Source: Streptococcus sp. oral taxon 058 str. F0407 (GTDB lineage: Bacteria; Bacillota; Bacilli; Lactobacillales; Streptococcaceae). From it: 49,890 nt of DNA. Below are positions 1 to 8,349 of the stretch, piece after piece (positions within the stretch are counted from its first letter, which is position 1; each line of letters opens with the position of its first letter). The notes under the pieces are model-generated. The model was not told the DNA's origin. It searched no databases and saw only the letters and a list, made by a program, of their open reading frames with translations. The translations under genes and the position numbers were made by a program. The stretch lies in NCBI RefSeq assembly GCF_000235485.1, contig NZ_JH378887.1:58348-108237 (forward strand), written 5' to 3'.

Positions 1-47
1 TTCTAGTTTGCTCTTTGATTTTCATTGAGTATAAGACAAAATTTTGA

Positions 48-90
48 GAAAAAAAGAAGGAACCAGCTGAAAAACTGGTTCCTTTTTTTT
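48..90. terminator. Bidirectional terminator beside luxS
   Basis: A perfect 8-bp stem (GGAACCAG at 59-66, CTGGTTCC at 75-82) is followed by eight T on the plus strand. An A-rich run at 48-58 precedes it, which becomes a T-rich tail when read on the minus strand. It starts two bases beyond the luxS stop, so it should end luxS transcription. It probably also ends transcription of whatever plus-strand gene lies left of the window. Bases 1-47 show no gene. Confidence 0.9.
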
Positions 91-92
91 GT

Positions 93-575
93 TTAGATGA
101 CATGACGTTCAAAGGCATCATCTGAAATACCTTGTTCCAGGATGAGTTTAGCCCATTCTTTAGCAGAAAAGAGGCTGTGGTCTTTGTAGTTTCCGCAAGA
201 TTCGATAGTTGTTCCAGGGACATCTTCCCAAGTAGTAGTCTCAGCAATTTCCTTGAGCGAGTCCTTGATAACGGTCGCAATCTCAGCACTGGTGTGACGT
301 CCCCACATAATCATGTGGAAACCAGTACGGCAACCGAAGGGTGAGCAGTCAATCATGCCGTCAATGCGGGTACGGATGAGTTTGGCCAAGAGGTGCTCGA
401 TAGTGTGAAGGCCAGCGGTAGGGATAGAGTCCTCGTTTGGTTGCACCAAGCGAATATCAAAGTTGGAAATGACATCTCCATTTGGCCCTGTTTCTTCCCC
501 AATCAAGCGAACATAGGGTGCTTTAACAATGGTGTGGTCAAGTTCAAAACTTTCAACAATAACTTCTTTTGACAT
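93..575 (-). CDS. luxS: S-ribosylhomocysteine lyase LuxS
   Basis: LuxS cleaves S-ribosylhomocysteine to homocysteine and DPD, the precursor of autoinducer-2, in the cytoplasm. It works in the activated methyl cycle after Pfs. The 160-residue length is normal for the family. The metal-binding HTIEH motif is at residues 57-61 (H57, E60, H61), the catalytic cysteine motif FGCRTGFH has C82, and C127 in ESCGN is the third metal ligand. The ATG at 573-575 starts the conserved N-terminus. The gene is monocistronic: it has its own promoter near 603-608 and the terminator at 48-90 directly behind it. In pneumococcus luxS sits close to the DUF1846 gene and dexB. Here a five-gene transporter/regulator module lies in between. 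Confidence 0.97.
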   Translation of the reverse strand: MSKEVIVESFELDHTIVKAPYVRLIGEETGPNGDVISNFDIRLVQPNEDSIPTAGLHTIEHLLAKLIRTRIDGMIDCSPFGCRTGFHMIMWGRHTSAEIATVIKDSLKEIAETTTWEDVPGTTIESCGNYKDHSLFSAKEWAKLILEQGISDDAFERHVI

Positions 576-602
576 GGTAGTTCCTTTCAGTTTTCTTCTT
601 TC

Positions 603-608
603 ATTATA
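603..608 (-). promoter_or_regulatory. luxS -10 box (extended)
   Basis: Read on the minus strand, the sequence is TGATATAATG: a consensus TATAAT with an upstream TG, 28 bases before the luxS ATG. No good -35 box is visible at the expected distance, which is common for extended -10 promoters in streptococci. Confidence 0.65.
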
Positions 609-789
609 TCATAAAGCCTGTTCTTGATGGAGTTTGATAAATGACTTTTTGATACTAGAATGATAATAAAGTCTCCATACATAAACCTCAGAATTATAAA
701 GAAAGAATGGAGAGAAGAATACCTTGTGAAAGAAAAGTTTAGTTTTTTCTAGTGGAACTAAGGTGATTTTTGAAAAGTGGATCAATTTT

Positions 790-843
790 TTCTGAAATTT
801 CTGTTTAATCTCTGAACTAATTCTGAACTAGATTGGATATACT
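790..843 (+). promoter_or_regulatory. Promoter with direct repeats upstream of the ABC-transporter/TCS operon
   Basis: A -10 box TATACT (838-843) lies 28 bases before the ATPase start codon, but no recognisable -35 box sits at the right distance. Instead TCTGAA occurs at 791-796, 811-816 and 822-827. The last two are part of CTGAACTA units with an 11-bp period, about one helical turn, covering the place where a -35 would be. That arrangement is typical for a promoter activated by an OmpR-family regulator, and one is encoded in the same operon. Binding by that regulator is inferred, not shown. The rest of 609-790 shows no gene. Confidence 0.55.
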
Positions 844-871
844 GGAGAAAATAAAGATAAAGGAGTTCAGT

Positions 872-1579
872 ATGGAACATATAGTGAAAATAGCAGGAGT
901 CTGCAAAAAGCAGGGTAACAAGCAGATTTTAAAAGATATTTCTTTTACAGCTAGAAGTGGTCGGATTACAGCCTTTCTGGGCCCAAATGGTGCAGGGAAA
1001 AGTTCGACCTTGAGGATTTTGTTGGGGTTAGATCGGGCGACAGCAGGGATGGCGACTTTTGATGGGCGAACTTATCAGTCAATGACCTATCCGCTCAGAA
1101 CGGTAGGTGCAGCCTTTGATGGCATTGGAGGTCTGCCAAATCGAAAGGTCTATGACCACCTGAGGATTATTGCGGCGAGTAATGCTATTCCCAAGCCTCG
1201 GATTGATGAGGTTTTGAAGATGACAGGAATTGCTCATAAGAGGAAGGACCTCTTGTCAAGCCTGTCTCTGGGGGAAGGTCAGCGGTTGGGTTTAGCAGCG
1301 GCTTTGCTGGGTGATCCTCGGTTTCTTATATTAGATGAGCCGACCAATGGACTGGATCCAAGTGGGATTAAGTGGTTTAGAAAGTTCATCCGTCAGCAGG
1401 CTGATTTAGGGAAAACGGTACTTCTATCCTCCCACATCCTGTCAGAGGTGCAAATGGTGACTGATGATGTAGTCTTGATTCATCATGGGCGAATTATTGA
1501 GCAGGGACGATTGGAAGAGGTGCTGCAAGATTCAGACAGTCTAGAAGAACTCTTCTTTGATTTGACAGAGGAGGTTTAA
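872..1579 (+). CDS. ABC transporter ATPase, LanF/BcrA-like
   Basis: This is the nucleotide-binding subunit (235 residues) of an ABC-2 type transporter of the kind that protects Gram-positive bacteria from lantibiotics or bacitracin (LanF, BcrA, CprA). Visible motifs are Walker A GPNGAGKSS, the signature LSLGEGQRLG (the family usually has LSLG.KQRL), Walker B FLILDEP with D-loop NGLDP, and the switch histidine in LLSSHIL. The ATG at 872 is chosen because AAGGAG lies 5 bases ahead of it; an in-frame TTG at 833 would overlap the -10 box. It is first in an operon with two permeases (next start 1 base after the stop), a response regulator and a kinase. No peptide precursor gene is adjacent, so detoxification or immunity is inferred from family and context. 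Confidence 0.85.
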   Translation: MEHIVKIAGVCKKQGNKQILKDISFTARSGRITAFLGPNGAGKSSTLRILLGLDRATAGMATFDGRTYQSMTYPLRTVGAAFDGIGGLPNRKVYDHLRIIAASNAIPKPRIDEVLKMTGIAHKRKDLLSSLSLGEGQRLGLAAALLGDPRFLILDEPTNGLDPSGIKWFRKFIRQQADLGKTVLLSSHILSEVQMVTDDVVLIHHGRIIEQGRLEEVLQDSDSLEELFFDLTEEV

Positions 1580-1580
1580 G

Positions 1581-2369
1581 ATGAAAGAAACGCTGTCCTT
1601 ATTGCATTCAGAATGGTTGAAAATCCGCTCAACCAAAGCTTTCAAAGTGAGTATGGCCTTCATGCTGCTATTGGTGCCTGCCGTATCTTGGCTGGAGGGT
1701 CGACAGTATTTATCTGTCGGCTTGGATGCCACGCCTGAGACGGTTCCCGGCCTGGCAGAAGCCATTGACCCGCTGGAATATTTAGGCCTCAATGGGGCTT
1801 CTATGGCAGGCATGGTTTTAGTCATCTTAGCTGGAATTTTGGGGGCTATGGAATTTCAGTCTCATAGCTTGAGAACCAGTCTTTTGACCTGTAATAACCG
1901 CCTGAAGGTGCTTGTGGGGAAACTTATGACCTTTGCTTGCTTTTCTCTTGCCAGTAGCTTTTTATCGATTTACTTTAGTTATATGGTCATGCACCTGGCT
2001 TTAGGAAAGGAAGGGCTTGATCCGATTCTGCTCAATCAGGCAGCTTGGAGTCTGATTTTGTGGAAAACCTTATCTCTGACCTTATTGGGAATCCTTTCAT
2101 TTTTGTTAGGTTTATTGGCTCGGACCATGTTAGTTCCGCTGCTTTTTCTCGTGCCACAGATCTATAATCTAGGAAACTACCTGACAGCTCACACGAGTTG
2201 GGGGGCTTATTTGCCACAGCCAGCAGGAGAGTTGTTTGTGGCAACGCCAACTTCCCAATATGCCAACAATCCCTTGCAAGGACTATTGATACTAGGCGTA
2301 TGGTTACTAGTCATCGGCGGCATGACTTCTCTGCGCTTTTTGAAGACGGATTTAGGAGGGCGATACTAA
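1581..2369 (+). CDS. ABC-2 type permease, LanE/LanG-like (first)
   Basis: A 262-residue integral membrane protein, the first of two permease subunits of the transporter. The N-terminus MKETLSLLHSEWLKIRSTKAF is typical of ABC-2 immunity permeases, with a cytoplasmic ERxK-type start and then about six hydrophobic segments (roughly residues 23-38, 75-92, 108-135, 150-180, 185-200 and 235-252). GAGGAGG precedes the ATG by a few bases. The gene starts one base after the ATPase stop and overlaps the next start codon by one base, so the three proteins are probably made together. The substrate cannot be read from sequence. Cationic antimicrobial peptides are the usual cargo of this family. Confidence 0.8.
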   Translation: MKETLSLLHSEWLKIRSTKAFKVSMAFMLLLVPAVSWLEGRQYLSVGLDATPETVPGLAEAIDPLEYLGLNGASMAGMVLVILAGILGAMEFQSHSLRTSLLTCNNRLKVLVGKLMTFACFSLASSFLSIYFSYMVMHLALGKEGLDPILLNQAAWSLILWKTLSLTLLGILSFLLGLLARTMLVPLLFLVPQIYNLGNYLTAHTSWGAYLPQPAGELFVATPTSQYANNPLQGLLILGVWLLVIGGMTSLRFLKTDLGGRY

Positions 2370-3091
2370 TGATAAAAGCTATGCTTAGAAGTGAATGGAT
2401 TAAGTTCCGTTCTTACTATCTCGCTCTTGGTGCCGCCTTGATGGCTCTGGTAGTCGTTCCATTTTTTCTGATGAATCTTGACTATAGTCAAACAGCAGTT
2501 GGCCAGACAAAGGCTCTGAGTGAGGCTTTGCATGCCCTCTATCTAGCGCAACCTGTCATCGTCATCTTTACTTCCCTCTATTTTGCCCAGGAGTTTGTCA
2601 AGTCAGGGATGCGAACGAATTTTCTAATCGTATCAAATAGAAAGGCTTGGTTGGCGGGGAAATTCCTTTTTCTGTTCTTGCTGCTCTTGGTTCTCTACAG
2701 TGTCATTATAAGTAGCTGTTTCTTTGTTATGCTGGCTCGATTTGACCTAGACTTTAGCTGGTCCTTACTGGGGAACTTCCTCTATTACAGCTCTTTTGGT
2801 CTTCTCAGCAATCTTTTTCTGGCTTTTTTAGCAGCTGGACTCGCTTTGCTCTTTCAATCTTGGATTGTGCCGGTGTCGGTGCTCTTTCCTCTCTTGATTG
2901 GACTCAGCCGTTTATTGGCAACGTTCATCAAGGAAGCAAAATACCTGCCCGATCTGGCTACGCTCAATCTTTTTGAGTATGAAGGACTTCAGCATTCAAT
3001 AGATCTATCAGGGCTGGGAATACAGCTGTTCTGGCTAGCTTTGGTTTGGAGCTCTGCTATATTCTTAACCTTGAAACGAGATGTTCGCTAG
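2369..3091 (+). CDS. ABC-2 type permease, LanE/LanG-like (second)
   Basis: A 240-residue second permease subunit. It begins MIKAMLRSEWIKFRSYY, the same kind of N-terminus as its neighbour, and has about six membrane segments. The ATG at 2369 overlaps the TAA of the previous gene (TAATG) and has GGAGG at 2356-2360. A longer in-frame reading back to 2198 would run deep into the previous gene and is rejected. Together with the ATPase and the first permease it forms a LanF-E-G-like set: one ATPase and two unlike permeases of 240-260 residues. The 3' end of the gene holds an apparent promoter for the downstream regulator. Confidence 0.8.
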   Translation: MIKAMLRSEWIKFRSYYLALGAALMALVVVPFFLMNLDYSQTAVGQTKALSEALHALYLAQPVIVIFTSLYFAQEFVKSGMRTNFLIVSNRKAWLAGKFLFLFLLLLVLYSVIISSCFFVMLARFDLDFSWSLLGNFLYYSSFGLLSNLFLAFLAAGLALLFQSWIVPVSVLFPLLIGLSRLLATFIKEAKYLPDLATLNLFEYEGLQHSIDLSGLGIQLFWLALVWSSAIFLTLKRDVR

Positions 3092-3096
3092 AGGTA

Positions 3097-3105
3097 TGCT
3101 ATAAT
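3097..3105 (+). promoter_or_regulatory. Extended -10 promoter before the response regulator
   Basis: TGCTATAAT is a perfect extended -10 element in the gap between the second permease and the regulator. A start of transcription about 7 bases downstream would fall right at the second possible ATG (3113). If used, the promoter would give the regulator-kinase pair transcription independent of the transporter, possibly as a leaderless message. No -35 box is evident. Confidence 0.4.
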
Positions 3106-3802
3106 GGAAATCATGAGACAGTATCGTATTTTAGTGGTTGATGACGACCAGAGCATTTTGAGGCTGGTGAAAAGCGTCCTAGAGCTTGATGCTTATGATG
3201 TGACGACGCTTGATCAGATAGAAGAGCTAGAGCTGACGCATTTTGTCGGATATGACTTGATTCTACTGGATGTGATGATGGAGCCTGTAAATGGTTTTGA
3301 GCTGTGTTCCTACATTCGTCCTCATCTTTCGTGCCCCATCATATTTCTGACGGCTAAGGAATTGGAGGCGGACAAGGTGGAAGGGCTCTTTCGCGGAGCA
3401 GATGACTATATTGTCAAACCTTTTGGGACCAAAGAATTGCTGGCGCGTGTCAGAGCTCATCTTCGGCGGGAGGAAAGACGGGAGGAGCGCTATTCTGAAA
3501 TTGCTTCTTGTCAATTTTATCCAGAGCGCTATGAAGTTGCCTGTTTTGGTAAAGTCTTGAAATTTTCAGAGCGAGAGTTTAAGTTGCTGCATTTACTAGC
3601 TAGCAATCCCAAGCAGACCTTTTCAGCTGAACGCCTGCATACCTTGCTTTACCCAGAAAGCTCAGAAACACAGCTTCGCTCCATCTCAGAATACGTATAT
3701 CAAATTCGCCAAAAATGCAAACAAGAAGGACTACAAGTAATCGCAACAGTGAGAGGAGTAGGCTATAGATGGCAATTAGAACACGAAATTTCAAAAGCCT
3801 AG
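3104..3802 (+). CDS. Response regulator, OmpR/PhoB family
   Basis: A 232-residue two-component response regulator. It has a receiver domain (residues about 8-120, acidic pocket D13-D15, phospho-acceptor D56 in LILLDVM, conserved K in IVKPF) and a C-terminal winged-helix DNA-binding domain (about 130-228, ending GVGYRWQLE). It would be phosphorylated by the kinase encoded next, whose start overlaps this gene by 34 bases, and would control the transporter operon, probably through the CTGAACTA repeats near 812-830. The start could be the ATG at 3104 (GAGG 9 bases upstream) or the ATG at 3113, which begins MRQYRILVVDDD. I keep the first, with real doubt. The ligand that triggers the system is unknown. 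Confidence 0.88.
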   Translation: MEIMRQYRILVVDDDQSILRLVKSVLELDAYDVTTLDQIEELELTHFVGYDLILLDVMMEPVNGFELCSYIRPHLSCPIIFLTAKELEADKVEGLFRGADDYIVKPFGTKELLARVRAHLRREERREERYSEIASCQFYPERYEVACFGKVLKFSEREFKLLHLLASNPKQTFSAERLHTLLYPESSETQLRSISEYVYQIRQKCKQEGLQVIATVRGVGYRWQLEHEISKA

Positions 3803-4800
3803 TCTGGACAACTAGCTTAAAAATCGTCTTTTTCCATGTTTTGATTTTTGTGCTTATAGGCTATGAATTTACGCAAGGAAGTGATCACGTTCTTTTCACC
3901 TTGTTCTTTTGGGCAGGGAGTTTGCTGCTGATTACTTTTTATCATATTTTGAAATTGCTCCGAAAAATCGACAGGGAAATAAAAATGCTAATGAGCAAGA
4001 AGCTTTTAGAAGAAAATCAAAGTCAGCTTTTTCGGATTGAGGAAATGCTAGAAGTCTATAACGATTTACGGAGCAGCCACCAAGAAAATGCTCGTCTTCT
4101 AGAAAAAGAGCAGCAGCATAATCAGGAGTTGATTTTACAGCTATCAGCGACGTCGCACGATTTGAAGACGCCCCTAACTGTGATTAAGGGGAATGCTGAG
4201 CTCTTGGAGTTGGCGCAGTTGGGCCAGCCACAGGCAGACTATGCTGCTGAGATTTTGCGGGCTAGTTACAAGATGGAAGAGTATTGTAGCTCTTTGATTG
4301 ATTACGCTAAGACTTTTCAGATTGATGCTAATCAGTTCAGTCAGCTTTCCTTAGAGGACTTTTTGGCTGAATTACAGGACGATTGGGCACTGTTCAGCAA
4401 ACAGGAAAGCTATTGTTTTTATCTCCAAGAAGATTGCGATCTCAGTCTGATTTTGTCGATTCATTTGGACTATCTTAAACGGGCTTTGCTCAATATTTTA
4501 CTGAATGCGCTTGAACATGCTGACCCAGATCAAAAGGAAGTCAAGTTGATGGTATCAGTGCAGCAGGACCAGTTGGTTTTTGCGATCTGGAACAACGGCC
4601 CTTCATTTTCAGAGGAGATGCTGCTGGGAGCGGAACGGCTTTTTTACCAGAATGACCAAAGTCGCAATTCAGCTAATCCCCATCATGGTATCGGCTTAGC
4701 CTTTTCTAAGCAGGTGGCTCTCTTGCATGGTGGTCGTCTGACCCTGCTCAATCCAGACCAAGGAGGAGCCTGTGTCGAGTTGACAATTTCATTGAAATAA
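3769..4800 (+). CDS. Sensor histidine kinase with minimal extracellular loop
   Basis: A 343-residue membrane histidine kinase. Two hydrophobic segments (about residues 14-27 and 40-58) are separated by only about a dozen residues, so there is no real extracellular sensor domain. This layout is known from intramembrane-sensing kinases that serve antimicrobial-peptide transporters. The H-box SHDLKTPL holds the phospho-accepting H130, the N-box reads LLNALEHA and the G-box GIGLAF. The gene overlaps the regulator gene by 34 bases and closes the operon. Kinases of this type often read the transport activity of the partner ABC transporter. That link is inference here. Confidence 0.87.
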   Translation: MAIRTRNFKSLVWTTSLKIVFFHVLIFVLIGYEFTQGSDHVLFTLFFWAGSLLLITFYHILKLLRKIDREIKMLMSKKLLEENQSQLFRIEEMLEVYNDLRSSHQENARLLEKEQQHNQELILQLSATSHDLKTPLTVIKGNAELLELAQLGQPQADYAAEILRASYKMEEYCSSLIDYAKTFQIDANQFSQLSLEDFLAELQDDWALFSKQESYCFYLQEDCDLSLILSIHLDYLKRALLNILLNALEHADPDQKEVKLMVSVQQDQLVFAIWNNGPSFSEEMLLGAERLFYQNDQSRNSANPHHGIGLAFSKQVALLHGGRLTLLNPDQGGACVELTISLK

Positions 4801-4817
4801 GTGAGGTTGGAAAAAAT

Positions 4818-4871
4818 CATAAAACGCATAATACCAAGTGTTCAAAAAAACTTGATATTATGCGTTTTATG
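4818..4871. terminator. Long inverted repeat, bidirectional terminator
   Basis: Two 21-bp arms (4818-4838 and 4851-4871) pair over their whole length with one wobble pair, around a 12-base loop containing seven A. The element sits between the convergent kinase gene and DUF1846 gene, the right place for a shared terminator, although neither side has a long T-run directly after the stem. The arm sequence AAAACGCATAATA resembles intergenic hairpins I remember from other streptococcal genomes, so it may be a dispersed repeat. Confidence 0.65.
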
Positions 4872-4934
4872 TTTTATCGTGTAAAGATTTACTGGATTTT
4901 CCCTCAGATTGAGTTTTTTCCCAGCATTGTTCAT

Positions 4935-6419
4935 TTATTTGCGATACAAGCGATCGTATTGGTAGTAAGGGTCAAAGGTCACGTTGATGCCCAATTTGCG
5001 AAGGACATTCTTGTCTTCATCTGTCAAGATGATGGTTGAGTGGGCTTCGCTTCCTTTGAGGTTACCAAGTTCTTCCATGGCACGCGCAGCATCAGGATTT
5101 TCCATAGCGGTGATTGCAAGAGCAATCAGGATTTCATTTGAATGGAGGCGTGGATTGCGACTACCGAGATGGTTGATTTTAAGGCCTTGGATTGGTTTGA
5201 CGACTTCAGGCTCGATTAGTTTTACTTCTTTAGCGATATCAGCTGATTTCTTAATGGCGTTGATCAAGGCGGCAGCTGTAGGGCCAAAGAGTTCTGAGTT
5301 TTTACCAGTGACAATGTCACCAGATGGCAATTCGAGAGCAAGGGCAGGTCCGCCGGTTTCTTCAGCCTTTTGGCGTGCTGCGACAGCAACCTTACGGTCT
5401 GCAGGTGTGATACCGAGGTCGTTCATGAGAAGTTCAATCTTCTTGACAGCAGTTTCTCCGACTTTTTCAGCTTTAAAATCAAGAACAGTTTGATAGTAGC
5501 GACGGATGATTTCTTGTTTAGAGGCTTCGATAGCAGCCTCATTATCTGTAATAGCGAAGCCAACCATGTTGACACCCATATCTGTTGGTGAAGCGTATGG
5601 AGATTCACCGAGAATGCGTTCCAGCATACGTTTGAGCACTGGGAAGATTTCGATATCACGGTTGTAATTGACAGTGGTTTCTCCGTAGGTTTGGAGATGG
5701 AAAGGGTCAATCATATTGACATCGTCAAGGTCTGCTGTGGCAGCCTCGTAGGCCAAGTTGACCGGATGATGAAGGGGAAGGTTCCAGACTGGGAAGGTTT
5801 CAAACTTAGCGTAGCCAGACTTGATACCATTGATTTGGTCATGGTACATATTGGACATACAAGTTGCCAATTTTCCAGAACCAGGTCCAGGAGCGGTTAC
5901 GACAATCAAGTTGCGACTGGTTTTGATGTAGTCGTTTTTTCCCATGCCTTCTGGAGAGATGATGTGGTCCATATCCGTCGGATATCCTTTGATCGGATAA
6001 TGAAGATAGGAATCAATGCCGTTTTTATCTAATTGATTGCGGAAGGCATCTGCAGCGGGTTGACCTGCGTATTGTGTGATGACAACAGAGCCGACAAAGA
6101 TTCCCAGTTCGTTGAATTTGTCAATCAAACGAAGAACTTCTTGGTCATAGGAAATGCCCAAGTCACCTCGTGCTTTGGAATGCTCGATGTTGCTAGCATT
6201 AATGGCGATAACAACCTCAACCTGCTCTTTCAATTCTTGCAAGAGCTTGATTTTATTATCAGGCTCATAACCAGGAAGAACACGAGCAGCGTGGAAATCT
6301 TCTAACATTTTGCCACCAAACTCCAAGTAGAGTTTGCCGTCAAATTGGTTAATACGCTCCAAAATGTGATCGCGTTGTAGATTCAAATATTGTTCAGAAC
6401 TAAAAGCTTGTTTTTTCAT
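4935..6419 (-). CDS. DUF1846 family protein
   Basis: A 494-residue cytoplasmic protein of the DUF1846 family, conserved in Firmicutes and of unknown biochemical function. It is the equivalent of the gene next to luxS and dexB in pneumococcus. No signal peptide or membrane segment is seen. The segment [14 protein letters not shown] (about residues 175-190) looks like a glycine-rich nucleotide-binding loop, consistent with a phosphate-binding fold but not proof of a kinase. The start at 6417-6419 (MKKQAFSS) is preferred to an ATG seven codons upstream because GAGG lies 7 bases before it, whereas the upstream ATG overlaps its own Shine-Dalgarno sequence. It is transcribed divergently from dexB. 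Confidence 0.85.
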   Translation of the reverse strand: MKKQAFSSEQYLNLQRDHILERINQFDGKLYLEFGGKMLEDFHAARVLPGYEPDNKIKLLQELKEQVEVVIAINASNIEHSKARGDLGISYDQEVLRLIDKFNELGIFVGSVVITQYAGQPAADAFRNQLDKNGIDSYLHYPIKGYPTDMDHIISPEGMGKNDYIKTSRNLIVVTAPGPGSGKLATCMSNMYHDQINGIKSGYAKFETFPVWNLPLHHPVNLAYEAATADLDDVNMIDPFHLQTYGETTVNYNRDIEIFPVLKRMLERILGESPYASPTDMGVNMVGFAITDNEAAIEASKQEIIRRYYQTVLDFKAEKVGETAVKKIELLMNDLGITPADRKVAVAARQKAEETGGPALALELPSGDIVTGKNSELFGPTAAALINAIKKSADIAKEVKLIEPEVVKPIQGLKINHLGSRNPRLHSNEILIALAITAMENPDAARAMEELGNLKGSEAHSTIILTDEDKNVLRKLGINVTFDPYYQYDRLYRK

Positions 6420-6497
6420 TTTTTTACCTCTGACCTCCATTATAATAAAAAATTGGAAGTTAGGAAACTATAAAGGTAAAAAAGGAATCAAAAAATT

Positions 6498-6536
6498 AGG
6501 CAAACGCTTGCACTAAGTTTTAAAAAGCGCTATCAT
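6498..6536 (+). promoter_or_regulatory. dexB promoter overlapped by a cre-like site
   Basis: The -35 box TTGCAC (6508-6513) and -10 box TATCAT (6531-6536) are 17 bp apart. The stretch at 6498-6512, with core GCAAACGCTTGC, matches the CcpA operator consensus WTGNAARCGNWWWCA at 13 of 15 positions and is nearly palindromic. It overlaps the -35 box, so CcpA binding would block dexB in glucose. Repression is inferred from position. Confidence 0.65.
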
Positions 6537-6561
6537 AGACTATAGAATATTAAAATAATGA

Positions 6562-8181
<1,620 letters not shown>

Positions 8182-8191
8182 AATGAGCGAA

Positions 8192-8220
8192 CCTCAAGCT
8201 ATAAAAGCTTGAGGTTTTTT
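8192..8220 (+). terminator. dexB terminator
   Basis: A perfect 9-bp stem (CCTCAAGCT at 8192-8200, AGCTTGAGG at 8206-8214) with a five-base loop is followed by six T. It starts ten bases after the dexB stop codon. Confidence 0.92.
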
Positions 8221-8290
8221 ACTAAAAATTGTGTAGGAAAATCTTTAAAAAATATTTGTTAGAATTTTCTAAAAAATTATCCGAAAGTTC

Positions 8291-8318
8291 TTGCTTTTCT
8301 AAAAAAATAGGGTATAAT
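8291..8318 (+). promoter_or_regulatory. Promoter of the first AliB-like gene
   Basis: TTGCTT (8291-8296), a 16-bp spacer and TATAAT (8313-8318) lie 31 bases before the ATG at 8350. AAGGAG (8337-8342) provides the ribosome binding site. Confidence 0.75.
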
Positions 8319-8349
8319 GGTGAAAATACTATCTTTAAGGAGATTACTT

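Noticed and set aside
872..4800. BceAB-type bacitracin transporter
   Set aside because: BceB permeases are about 650 residues with a large extracellular domain. Here there are two small permeases, which fits the LanFEG/BcrAB type instead.
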